Part shown: positions 21,472 to 32,174 of the stretch, one piece after another | How the letters are laid out: each line of letters starts with the position of its first letter | Numbering within the stretch: the first letter of the stretch is position 1 | Origin: Aurelia coerulea | Taxonomy: Eukaryota > Cnidaria > Scyphozoa > Semaeostomeae > Ulmaridae | NCBI GenBank assembly: GCA_039566865.1 | Contig: CM076954.1 | Span: 6,890,001 to 6,954,000, forward strand | Reading direction: 5' to 3' | DNA length: 64,000 bases | Notes under the pieces: model-generated | Database searches by the model: none | Told to the model about the DNA's origin: nothing | What the model saw: only the letters and a program-made list of their open reading frames with translations | Made by a program: the position numbers and the translations under genes

Positions 21472-22450
21472 GGATGAGCAAGAAAAAAGTTCCCACTTTC
21501 GAAAATGTGTAGCATCACAAGTACTTCATAGATTTGAATGATTCAAATTTTAGTTAAAAGAAAAAGTATCAAAGTATTTTTGAGATTTTTCTCGTCTCCT
21601 TAGGAGTACTGCAAATCTAAGTAAATTCAACTTTACAAAAATTTCATGGTTGCAAAGTTACCGAAAAAGGGCCTGAAACACTTGATCAAATCGTTAGGAC
21701 TCTCCTCGCACAGAACAATACGCACGGGCGAGAGTTATAATACTTAGATTCTACACCAGATATCAAAGATTTTCAATCCCATGGCAATAAATGGGCATAC
21801 GATAGCTCTCACCCATGCAAAATTGCATTTTCTCTGTTCCTGAGCGAGGAGTTCTCAATGAGTTGATCAAGTATTTTAGGCCTTTTTCAATCATTTTGCA
21901 ACCAACAAGTATATGTAAACTTGAATTTACCAATTGTTCCAGTGCTCGTAAGTGACAGTGCAAAGTTTATTGTATAACACGCTCCGTGCAAAACGTTCTG
22001 GAGCAACTACTTTTTTTGAGCTTGTACACAACTGGGTTGACACTCTTTTATAAAGCAAATTATGTACGGGCAGTAACATTTATATGCTCAAGATGGAGTT
22101 TGAAATTTATAAAAATTTCCATATTGTGGACAAAAATTGAAAACATGCATGATGATAAACGCTTGGAAGGGTGTGTATAAATGACACGGAGTTTTCTCGT
22201 CAGTTGTTTGCAAGAACGATTGATCAGTCATATCTCTACGTCTTAAAGGTCAATTTTCACGTTGACGAAGACTGGTAAGGACAAGAATTAATTTTGTTTT
22301 GGTCTTTGGCAAATTCATCGGTGGTCATGAATATGGGGCAGATACATTTTTTTAAGGAAAGGATGACAGTTGGTTGTTTTGCAATAGTTTTATACGGGGT
22401 GAGCATGCTTCTTTGCGAGGAGAATTTTTATTCTCCACCAGCCATGTCAT
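21472..22450. other. Isolated TIR-like end, then unassigned sequence
   Basis: CCGGATGAGCAAGAAAAAAG followed by TTCCCACTTTC at about 21469-21500 resembles the CCGGGTGAGxCAGAAAAA ends at 38799 and 34680. No matching right end was found, so the rest of the stretch is not assigned. Confidence 0.35.
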
Positions 22451-22469
22451 GTAATAATTTTTTTACACT

Positions 22470-23545
22470 TTTCATTTCATTTTCATTTCATTTTCAACTC
22501 TTTCAAGGAGGGTTGCCCTTCAACAAGTTGATTTTCAAGGGGCCCTCCGATAAAAACATTAATTACACTCTAAGGTACAACGGTACAAAATAAACACTAT
22601 TAATTAAATAAAACTATAAAACCTTATTTACAATATTTTTAATCTATGTACAATAATGGTCAAAATTGCAATAAAAACGAAAGAAAGAAAAGTGCCTGTT
22701 TCTAAATAGTCTTTTAAAAGCTATACAGAGAGGTTGCCTGCTTTGACTCGGCTGACAGGCTATTCCATAGTTTTTCACCTCTGTAAAGGCCAGTTTCCAG
22801 TCAGTGGAATTTTCCGAGCGGACGCAAATTCTTTTGTTTACAAGAGAAAATGTCTCTCTGTAATTGAATAGAAATTCAGGGTTGAATGACTTTTCATTGT
22901 GTATAATTCCGCCCGCGCGGAAAATTTCACTGACTGGAAACTGGCCTTAAGAGAAACATCTCTGGCCATTTACTGACCTTTTCATCGGCAACTTCAGGTC
23001 AGTCCCCGTATTGCGAAGGCTATATGATGAGCAGAGCGAATTTCTGGTGAAGAGATCACACAGGTATTGTGGAGCAAGCTCATTCAGGGACTTGAAGACC
23101 ATTGTCTTTGATTAAACCAGTAATCAGCTGGTCAATGGTCTTCCATCCCAGCCCTTCAATAAGAGGTTTGCCTGGGGCATCGAAGTTGCAATTCGTCATT
23201 ATCCTTGCAGCACGGTTTTGAAGTTTTTGCAACTGATTAATTTCAGTTAAACCGGCGCAGCCCCAGACAGAACAGCAGTATCGAAAGTGAGGCTCGACAA
23301 TACCTGTGTAGAGAGTTTGCATTGTTTCTTTCGGGAGAAAAGACTTGGCATGTCTTAAAAAGTCAACTGCACTTGAGACCTTGCTAGAAACTGCCTCGAT
23401 TTGCTCTTTCCAATCCAAGGAGCAGTCGATTTGCACGCCAAGGTATTTTGTCTTTTTGACTACTTCAAGGTCATTATCGTGAATTTTCAGATCCAAGTCT
23501 CTATTTTGATTTTTGAGGATCTTGTGCTTCTGATTTGTAGAAATA
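22470..23545 (-). pseudogene. RT3: 5'-truncated non-LTR retrotransposon
   Basis: On the minus strand the frame enters at about 23540 in the RT thumb (VVKKTKYLGVQIDCSLDWKE, VEPHFRYCCSVWG, LQKLQNRAARIMT). After a frameshift it continues MVFKSLNELAPQYLC and GTDLKLPMKRSVNGQ. A 161 bp MITE then interrupts it, and the frame resumes YRGEKLWNSLSAES. The 3' UTR ends at ~22480 with a GAAAATGAAAT-type tail after a GGGCCCC hairpin segment. RT4 has the same C-terminal blocks and 3' end and is the same family. Confidence 0.8.
22787..22947. mobile_element. 161 bp Harbinger-like MITE, TWA target
   Basis: TSD TAA at 22784-22786 and 22948-22950. Ends AGGCCAGTTTCCAGTCAGTG and its reverse complement CACTGACTGGAAACTGGCCT are perfect for 20 bases and continue less perfectly (AATTTTCCGxGCGG). 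A 3 bp TAA/TTA TSD is usual for PIF/Harbinger. Removal rejoins the RT3 frame across CFS|YRGEKLW. Confidence 0.85.
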
Positions 23546-23547
23546 AG

Positions 23548-24389
23548 CCAGAAAAAAGTTCCCACTTTCGACAGACCAGGATAAATCACACACTAGGCCA
23601 ATTTTACTAGTTTCTGTTTTAATCTTTTGTCAATACCCTATATTATTCTGAGTTATTTTTTGTAGATTTTTCGGTTGCAAATTTACATATATATTAACGA
23701 TTTCTTGAACTTTTTGGCCTGCAGACTGCCCAAAAAGATCGTAAAACAGTGATCAAATTTCTTAAAGATTGAACTTGGCAGCGCAAAGGGAGTGCTCTTC
23801 GAAATGACTAGGGAATTTGGAAATGGATTACGTACAATCTGTCGCACGAGCGGTCGTTCAATGATTGCACAAGTTTAAAGTGAATGAACGGAGCTAAGAG
23901 GAGGTCATCTATAAATAGGGCATTGAAAACTCCTACGCATGTTATCGTTCCTCTTGCTAAACAATATCCATGATCGTCTCGAAATCATCAAATACAATAG
24001 GCTAATGATAGAACACCCAGACTCCTTCCGCGCGGGGCTTTTATCTCCGTTGATTCTCTTTAATGTGACTTTTATTAGTACAAAGACTCTCAGTTGTTTT
24101 ATCATTTCTTTGAAATTATACTCGATAGCAAATGTTGGGAATTGAAAAATATTTCAAACAAGCGTGTAGATTTAGGACTTTGCTAGCCGCGCGTTATTAT
24201 AACAATTCTTGACGCATGCAAGCCTTTCATTCCAGGCGCCTAGCCACTGAGCCAGTGCAGTTCTTCCTTGAAGTATTTCAAGAACATTTTGCTTTATTGA
24301 TGCGTTATTTGCTCTCATTTTTACCCAAGTTCGCTTTCTGTTTTGATATTCCTGTTGGCCTAAGAGCGGCAAATATCACGTGGGCCAAA
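23548..24389 (+). repeat. Inverted arm A (~0.84 kb)
   Basis: Matches 34680-34388 plus 32565-32175 in reverse complement. Landmarks are AAGTTCCCACTTTC, CAGACTGCCCAAA, GGGAGTGCTCTTCGAAATGA, CTGTCGCACGAGCGGTCGTT and TTTTGATATTCCTGTTGGCC. The outer end is cut by RT3, the inner end by the A-tail of RT5. No supported ORF. Confidence 0.8.
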
Positions 24390-24874
24390 ATTTTTTTTTT
24401 TATCCATATAAAATTCTTACAATACATGTTTACCTACTCTACATATTAATACTATACAACTGCACAACACTACAGGGACCCCATGTTCTTACATATAACA
24501 AAAAACAATGAACACTACTAGGACAACGCACAAAAAGAAAACAAAGAATACTTGTAAACTAATTACTATACGCTAACTACAACCTAAATAAATTACAATG
24601 AACGTTTGCGGCATAAAGACTGTGGGAAAGGAGTTTCAGAACAATTTCCCTGCTTCCTACCGAATTATGTCAATTTGATCGATGAATTAAATGCAGAAAG
24701 CCGGGGTTTTTGTTGGAATATTATACCACTGTCTTTTCCGCAATCGTTCATTTCCATTAAATAAAATAATGCAACGTAACTATTCTAAATGAAAGAAGAA
24801 ACAGAAGACGAAAAAAAAGGTAAAGGGACTTGATGGTTACTTGGCGTATAACAAAGATTAAAATGACCTCAATC

Positions 24875-27200
24875 AAACCGACCGGTGTTGTGGATGAAAG
24901 CTAAGGTCAACTCGAGAATCTTTCTGTTAAGATCAATAGATAGGTCTTTATTGCCATACAGTAAATATTGCGTCAGGACCTTATTTGAAAGGTTGTTATG
25001 TCCGAATGGTCGTAATATTGCCGAAACTCCAGCGAGAAGATCTCTTCATTGCAAATCAAACGAGGGGTAGAGCAACAAGAAGTGTTCAGTATCCTCAATG
25101 CCATCATTCGAAGGGCACATTGGATCTAAGATATTCCTGAAATTGTGTTGGAATTTATGCAAGTTCAGTTTACTGAGACCAACCCAAAGTTGAGTAAGAT
25201 GGGATAGGCCGATTGAGTCGTGAATACCAAAAACGGGTTTTGCGGGGCGGATTATCGCGAGTAGCTTTTTCTTAAAAACAGCAACTGAGGGTGCAAGTCT
25301 AATCTCGGGATCCAGATTGTTCCATTCAGTTAAGCAATTTGGATAAAAACTAGATTGAAATTTTTCTGTCCTTGTCACTATTCGTCCTACCACATCCTGG
25401 TTGCGAAAAGAATATTGCGACTGCCGAAGTGGTGGGATTGGATCTTTAGTATACCCAGGAGTCAGATTATTTAGGAATTTGTAAAACAGAGTAAGTCGTC
25501 TACTCCACCTTCGTAGACTTAGCGATTCCCAACCAAGCTCAGCGTATACCTTCTCTCGTGATGTCCCCCTCCATGCGCCGGATACTGCTAGAGCAGCAGA
25601 ATATTGAACGGATTCTAACTTTTCCATTTGGTTCGGCAAAATGACGCTATGACTAAATTCGCATACTTTTGCAGGACTGTGGTAAATGACATCCCCATAA
25701 TTTAAATGTGGTCGAACATACAGCTTGTATAATTCGTTTAAGGTATGCCTGGGCAGATATTTGGAGAGATACTTCAGCATGCCAATGCCCTTCCTTGTTT
25801 TAGAGATAACTTCTTTGATATGAGTGGAGAACGAGAGTATTGAGTCAAGGAACATTCCCAGGTGCTTATGTTCATCTACTACCTTCACAGGTGTGTTATT
25901 AAAGACGATTACTGGATGATCAACTGCCTTGTTTTCCTTGAAAATATTACTTCAACAGCTTGCTTTCGCGCATCAGGATTGAATGACATCCTCCAGTCAT
26001 GAGCCCACTTTTTTATCAACTCCAAGTCGTGATTCATATCACTGGCAGCTGTATTTGGATCTTGCACGATCGTAAAAAGCGATGTATCATCAGCAAAAAG
26101 CTTAACATTACACTTCAAGTCTACAGTTAGATCATTTATGTAAACAAGGAAGAATAAGGGACCTAAAATGGAACCCTGTGGCACTCCAGATGATATATCT
26201 CCCCAACCAGAACACTGACCATTCAGCACAGTTCGCTGTTTCCGATTCTTCAGAAAGCTTTCAACAAGGGAAAGAAGTTGCCTTGAGACACCACACCGCT
26301 TAAGTTTGGAAATTAGACCATCATGCCATACCCTGTCAAATGCCTTAGAAAGATCAAGATAAACTGAGCGAACATCGAGGGGGGGATTACAATCGAAGGC
26401 CTTAAAAATTGTATGCGTTATAGAGATTAATTGGTTGATAGTGGAATCACCGCGACGAAAACCTGATTGATTTGGATTCAATAACTCACAGGAAACAAGG
26501 TGAGTGTATGATGAATCGTATACTAGTTTTTCAAGAATTTTCCCAAAAATTGGAAGGAGAGAAATTGGACGATAATTCCCTTTGAGATTTTTCTCATTTT
26601 TCTTATGAACTGGCGCTACATTTGCATGTTTCCATATTTCGGGAAAAGATCCATGCCTCAAGGAGTTTGAAAAGATTATTTTCTCACAGATATTTCATCC
26701 CAGCCATGTGCTATATTAATGTTAAGTGATCTGATTATATTTAGTATCTTTTCTTCAGAAATGGTAAATTCATCAATCAATGTAGTTGTTACTGGAACAT
26801 GTTGTGGGATCTGACTGCCTGTATCAATTGTAGTACACTGACGTATAAAATATTCATTGAATAACTGTGCCTTTTCAGTGAAATCTATTATGAATAATTC
26901 ATTCTCCAAGAGGGGCGGTATTATAGGAATTTTGGCCTTGTTCAGAACGGTGTTAATTAAGGACCAATATGTTTTTCTGGCAGTCCCAGGATTGGCTAAA
27001 GTGTACCCAGCCTTCAGAAAGTAATTCCGTTTTGCATCCTCTATCAAATTTGAACCTTCAGTTACCATTCTTTGAATTCCTTCAAATTTGTTTTCTGGTC
27101 GACCATTCCTCACAAAATTTTTATAGGCATGATTCTTTTTCCTCAAAAAGTTTTTAATAGTCTGTGTTATCCAGGGTGCTTGGCGGGGCCTAATCGTCTT
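24875..27200 (-). pseudogene. RT5 ORF2: reverse transcriptase half (frameshifted)
   Basis: Starts after the hAT-like insertion with RPRQAPWITQTIKNFLRKKN, continues through the linker to IAHGWDEISVR. About 15-20 codons are then missing before LRHGSFPEIWKHANVAP. RT blocks follow: NYRPISLLPIFGKILEKL, NQSGFRRGDSTINQL, VYLDLSKAFDRVWHDG, SSGVPQGSILGPLFFLVYIN and FADDTSLF. A frameshift near 25900 leads to VDEHKHLGMFLDSILSF and the thumb (YVRPHLNYGDVIYH). A last frameshift near 25045 precedes LTQYLLYGNKDLSIDLNRK. The damage is at three places; otherwise all blocks are present. Confidence 0.88.
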
Positions 27201-28177
27201 CAGGGGCGGATCCAGACCGGTTTCACCGGTTTCCGTGCATCGGTCAGATTTCCAAACCTAAGATAAATTTGTATTATCTGCCGGGTATCTGCCTAACTTT
27301 ACAGAAAAGTAAAATAACTTGAACCTATTTTCACTCCGCAAACCAGTTTCAAGTCAAAAGGTGATAGTCTTCATAGACATGACATAGGGTACTTCTACAC
27401 AAAATTTCTCATAAACAATAAGCAACCTACATATGGCAGTCATTTGGCTTTATTTGCTATGGTTCTCCAGGAGGTATGTGATTCGAAACCTGCGTTATCA
27501 GTTTCAAGTTGCGCAACAGATTTGCACATTTGATTCGCTTTGAATGGCTGTGACGTTTCGCAATTGTTTTGATATCAAGTCCTTGTAATCTGATGAACCA
27601 ATAAGGGTTGAGTGAACCTGTCCAGCGACTTCCGTGAACCGGTCGGCAATTGTTCGAAATCAGTGAACCTGTGTCGATTAGGAAGTAAACCGTTTCTGAA
27701 GGAAGTAAAATATGTTTGCAAAGGAAGTAGATTTTCATCGAATAGAACAAGAACGAGAAGGGCCAGCAGACGGCAATGGCTGACCCAGAAAAGGAAGATC
27801 TTTATCGACTTCACAGTGCCATCGAAGAGAAGAGTGAAGGAGAGATATAGCACACAAAACAAAAATACGAGTGTATTTTAGGAAGTTTTGAAGTTGAAGG
27901 AAGGCGTAAGAGAATTTAACTTAAATTTTAAGGGTCTGAGGGGTGACGAACATCGATGATTCGTCGATAAAGTTATTATGCAGAGGATGGGGGGTAGAAA
28001 TTACATGGAAAAGCTCTAGACCTGCAGACCATCATTATTTATGTAAAAGGGCGTTGCCCTTGTTTTCCGAGAGTCTGAAGGGCGTGGCCACGAAAAATTT
28101 TTCTGGGGGCTTCGCCCCCTGACCCCCTTTTTTGCCCCCTATAAACCGGTCAGAATTCAGGGCTGGATCCGCCCCTG
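27201..28177. mobile_element. hAT-like element with 5 bp TSD inside RT5
   Basis: Ends CAGGGGCGGATCCAG and CTGGATCCGCCCCTG are perfectly inverted. The flanking repeat is GTCTT (27196-27200 and 28178-28182). Removal plus one GTCTT rejoins ORF2 as NEVKT|IRPRQAPW with nothing lost, so the 5 bp TSD is real and not an eroded 8 bp one. No transposase ORF. Confidence 0.85.
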
Positions 28178-29559
28178 GTCTTAACCTCATTAGGTATGAA
28201 ATTAGTATAAATGTTCAAGAGGACTTCATTAAGTAATTTAACCTGTTCATTAGGGCATGTCAAGTTTTCAAGATGCTCGCGCCAGCGAAACATTGCAATA
28301 CTTTTCCAAATTGCTACAAAATCTGCCTTGTCATAATGCCAAATCCTACGAGTGTACGGAGGTACTGTTATACTCGAAACAGATACTTTTCCATAAACAA
28401 TTTGATGATGACATTGCTCATGCAATGACGGATGAACTCCGGATTCCACGACAAGGTTAGGCTGATCAATGAAAATCAAATCAATACAGGACTTAGAACC
28501 ACCCATCAAATGAGTTGGTTCTGAAATTAATTGATGAAGCCCAAGGTCAGACGTCAATGGCTCAAATTCTTTTCCCTGACTGTTCTCAATGTCTTTCGTC
28601 CACCATTGTGTTGACCGACAGTTAAAATCACCAGTGATAACAACGCAGAAAGGATTTTCTGCGTGGATTTTGGATAACAACAGCTCAAAGTTGAGTGTGA
28701 AATTATCAAACTCACCCTGGTTCTGACTGGGACTCCTATAAACTACCACAAAAAAGTATTTTTTCCTTTTTAATTGGACCTCGCATACAACGCACTCAGG
28801 GAGAGTCACCAACTCTGGACGATTTTTGGAAGGAAGGGAATCCTTAACGTATAGTCCAACACCACCTCTTTTGACATTTTGGGGATGGTTATCTTTATGG
28901 AACGAGTAGCCATCTAGTGCCAGTCTTTCCTCGTCAATGGTGCTGTCGAGGTGAGTTTCTACAATCCCAATTAAGTCATAATTATAAACCGAATTATATG
29001 CTTCCATCAGAGAAACTCTTAAAAAATCATGTGCAGTAATACTATTTAGATTCCATGTGCAAAAATCAAGCGTTTCAGGACCAGGGTTAGTTTTAATATC
29101 ACCACTGAGCAAAATTGTCCTAAAAACCAACCATTGCGCATGAAGTGTGTAGCATGTTAAACACCCGATGTAAAAATAGGAATACAGTAAAAGAAACCGC
29201 CTGACAGCAGAATTCTTAAAACGAACGAGACCAATGAGAACAAGTGGGATTCGTTTCAGGAGTTCCACAGTCGTGTAAATTATTCTCTTCGCAAGTTGAT
29301 GCAGACGACGGGCAAACAAAGGCAAGAAACGTAACTGAGTTACCACAGTGTGCACTGCAAGAAACTGTGCTGTTAATGCAAATGGCAAAAGAAGGATTGA
29401 AATTGCAATGAAACAGCAGCAAAACCAGTACAACTTAAGGACTTGAGTAAACATTGAAACATGCCTAATAGTTTTGCTTACTGGGAGTGATAGCTGCATT
29501 GATGGATAAAAACACCCTATTGTTGCTCGCCATCGGTTGATTTCAACCGGCATCATCAA
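28178..29559 (-). pseudogene. RT5 ORF2: hydrophobic leader, 2A-like motif and APE endonuclease
   Basis: Residues 40-70 and 105-150 are strongly hydrophobic. At 153-161 is GDIKTNPGP, a 2A-like ribosome-skipping motif. The apurinic-like endonuclease follows: WNLNS at 169-173, the catalytic E201 in IVETH, VYRSP at 273-277, GDFN at 310-313, CIDLIF at 358-363 and a terminal CHHQIV at 383-388. All APE motifs expected for CR1/L2-type elements are there. The frame itself is open across this part and is broken only by the hAT-like insertion. Confidence 0.88.
29077..29103 (-). other. 2A-like ribosome-skipping motif (GDIKTNPGP)
   Basis: The conserved core is D-x-E-x-NPGP. Here the E is K, the rest fits. 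It sits directly between a hydrophobic leader and the endonuclease, so skipping would release the leader from the enzyme. Confidence 0.6.
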
Positions 29560-30751
29560 AAGAAAATCCTCTCGCTGGCCCTAGCAGGCAATAAGTCATG
29601 TTGCAACAGTCAAAAGTAAGTCCCAGGGAAAAACATAAACAAGTTACTGCACGATACACAAAACAAAAAAAACACAAATATAACACAAAATCTATCAGAA
29701 AACAACGGTGAGTGCATGTGAGTTAGGATGCATGTGTCTTGAGGGTTTGGGGAGTCAAGTTGTGATAATTGATTTATTGAGAAGATAATAGTTGTAATTC
29801 CTGAGAGAGAATCCCGTACTTTTTCAACCTGGTAATAGTTCGCAAGGGACCTCGAAAAAGCGTAGCAAGGATCTTTCAAAATAATATTTAAACAAGGCTT
29901 GCAATAACAATACTCATTCAGAGGTGAGAGAGAAAGCATTCTATCTAATGCCCAAGTGTACAGAAAAATAGAGGTTTTTTTAAACACATGAGTTGTTTAC
30001 CAAGTTAAAAATTCAGCGCGATTTCAGAGTTTCTACGCAGATAAATAAATACGCCTTTTCTCCGCACATTTTCTCCGCGCGTGTTTTTCTGCGCAGGAGA
30101 ATTTAAAGGAAAAGAGACCTAAATACAGCCTTGGTGCCTTGGGGTTTCTGTTTCTAAAATGGCCTGTTGGCATAAAAAGGGATGATGTATCAACCCTGCG
30201 TTTCGAAAAAGAATGAAGTAATTAAAGCTTGGATTCACACCAGAGCAAAGAGCTGAAATTGAAATTTGCAATAGAGTTGAAACTACGAGTTGATTTGATT
30301 GAATAGAGTTGATTTTCCCGAAATTACGGCCAGGTCAATAACGCGGAACCCGGAAACTCCACGGAACCGCGGAACTCAGAGAAGTCCCGCGGCTCAGCGG
30401 AACCCCCGCTATCCGCGCCACTGACCCGGCCCGAGTTTATATAAGGCCGGCAAACAGGCAATGGAACTGGGATAACGCAATTGTATTCGAGAGAGCAAAA
30501 AAAAAAAAAAAAAACTAGAATTAAGGCAAAACAATTTAGGACTTATTTTTATTGCATATCTAATGCATTTCAAAACGCCCCTTACTCTGCTGTGAACCAA
30601 TATTTGCTAAAAAACTCTGAAAATGGCACATAGATACGAAAGGGGGTTCCCTAACAAACAAACCACAAAAGTGAAAACAAGGTTCAGTTAGTACTGCCAA
30701 GCACAGGTTTTCTGTTCCATAAATGTCTCCAAAGGAAAGCAATACAGGAAT
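29560..30751 (-). other. Region between RT5 ORF1 and ORF2
   Basis: A 125-codon frame at 29610-29987 is hydrophobic near its end and may be leader, but has no recognisable domain. From ~30290 to 30516 there is GC-rich DNA with CGGAAC/CCGCGGAA repeats, a TATATAAG word near 30440 and an A-run at 30499-30516 on the plus strand. This looks like a separate insertion, unlike the AT-rich surroundings. Confidence 0.4.
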
Positions 30752-31408
30752 TCAGATGTCTTCATCAGGTACATTCTGCATTTTTGCTATTTTATCTTTC
30801 AGCGTACACATTGAATCAAAAAACACTATCTTTTCGTTTGAAAGTTTAGCTGCCAATCTGCAATTAATATCGGCGAATGCAAATTCAATATCATCGGAAA
30901 CCTTTGCAAAATCATTCGCAGCATTCAAGGTACTCAGCCTGCTTTTTGTAAGGTCAAGCCTAATTTTGACATCACTTGTAATCTCTTTACGGCACCTGTA
31001 TACTTTAGTACGTTCAGTGAAGGACTTGAACCTCACAATAATTTGCTGTGTGGTCATGCCATCCTTTGTCTTTGTAGGGCCAATTCGGTGAGCGCGATCA
31101 ATGGATGCCTTTCCAACCCCACACTTAGTCTCGTTAAGGATGTTGATAATGATTTTGACACAGTCCTCTTTATCACGGTTAGCAGAAACCTGAATGTTGT
31201 CAAAGCGGAGACACACGCGCCGTCCATACTGCTCGACTTCTTCTATTCTCCTGTCAAGTTTCTCGACTACTGCCAATTCACTCTCGAGAGCGGCAACGCG
31301 GTTTTGGAGGCTTTCAAATTCATCAATACGACTTTCCAGACTTTCTAAGTGTTCAAATTCAATTCGTGCCTCCAAACTTCTAATAGCTTGGTCTTGAGCG
31401 TTAATCAA
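30752..31408 (-). CDS. RT5 ORF1: coiled-coil RNA-binding protein
   Basis: 218 codons. Residues 8-58 form a coiled coil (heptads of Leu/Ile with Glu/Arg). EQYGRRVCLRFDNI at 59-72 is the classic start of the RRM-like domain of L1-type ORF1 proteins, followed by DRAHRIGP (104-111), QQIIVRFKSF (121-130) and a C-terminal basic domain. Known ORF1 proteins form trimers, bind element RNA and act as nucleic acid chaperones in the ribonucleoprotein. The start lies close to an upstream stop, so the true N-terminus may be lost. It ends 1.2 kb before ORF2 on the same strand, the normal order. It could come from another, overlapping element, but orientation and spacing favour RT5. Confidence 0.78.
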   Translation of the reverse strand: MINAQDQAIRSLEARIEFEHLESLESRIDEFESLQNRVAALESELAVVEKLDRRIEEVEQYGRRVCLRFDNIQVSANRDKEDCVKIIINILNETKCGVGKASIDRAHRIGPTKTKDGMTTQQIIVRFKSFTERTKVYRCRKEITSDVKIRLDLTKSRLSTLNAANDFAKVSDDIEFAFADINCRLAAKLSNEKIVFFDSMCTLKDKIAKMQNVPDEDI

Positions 31409-31559
31409 AACTCATATAGTACATGAAACTATAACCAATTCATAATCACATCATAACCAAAGTCATACTAAATCAACCAACGAAGCACACACAACGACGA
31501 CTCAGCTACATTTTTTCAGAGCGTCGAAAAACAAGTCTTTACTCAACGTGCACGTGATT

Positions 31560-31641
31560 CATTTTGACCAAAATTTTGACCATTTTGACCATTTTGACCA
31601 TTTTGATCATTTTGACCATTTTGACCATTTTGACCAAAATT
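31560..31641. repeat. TTTTGACCA minisatellite
   Basis: About eight head-to-tail units of 9 bases (TTTTGACCA, with one TTTTGATCA) between variant ends. Confidence 0.85.
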
Positions 31642-31654
31642 GGCCAGTACACGA

Positions 31655-31845
31655 TTTTTTTATAAGAAACTTGTTTATAAGAAACTAAGTACTACGATGA
31701 ATGAAATTTTAAGAAACTCTAGCACTATGTTCAAGAACAATTAAGAAACTCTAAAATTCTTTTTCTAGAATACGAATCGGTAGATTACGGTTCGCGCGGC
31801 ATTGCGTGTGCTGATCCAAGTTTCTCAAACAAAAAAAACGTGTAG
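31655..31845 (+). mobile_element. AAGAAAC-type MITE, copy 4
   Basis: ACACGATTTTTTTATAAGAA at the left and TTTCTCAAACAAAAAAAACG at the right are inverted. The inside shares AAGAAACTCTAGCACTATG and AACAATTAAGAAACTC with copies 3 and 5. Confidence 0.6.
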
Positions 31846-32174
31846 CAACTTTTGAAAATGATGCTTCTCTAAATTAGGCAGCGAGAAGTGGAGGGGCACA
31901 GCTGAGTTTACTTTGGAAAAAAACGGATGAAAAGCTGGGTGAAGGGCAACTGACAAAGTCATTTCTCCATTGGAAAGTTTCTTAACTTTCTGCTGCAGTG
32001 CAGATAATAATGAATGATTATTTTGAGCCGAAAATTGACGAAAGAATAATCAGATGCCCAAATTCAGTGTAAGGAAAAGGGCTCAATTCCTTGATTATTT
32101 TCGTCTGGGATTGGTCACATCAAATCGATAATAAACAGAATTTTCGAGTTCAAAAGTTGCTACTGGCCAATTTC

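Larger units (their letters stand above)
24391..31408 (-). mobile_element. RT5: nearly complete two-ORF non-LTR retrotransposon
   Basis: On the minus strand the order is ORF1 (31408-30752), a 1.2 kb gap, ORF2 with 2A-like motif and APE endonuclease (29559-28178), a 977 bp hAT-like insertion, ORF2 RT (27200 to ~24875), then a 3' UTR ending in an A-run at 24391-24401. This is the most complete retrotransposon here. Frameshifts and one internal deletion in the RT show that it is dead. Confidence 0.85.

Noticed and set aside
31560..31641. TTTTGACCA run as a telomere-like repeat
   Set aside because: Only about eight units and not a known telomere word.
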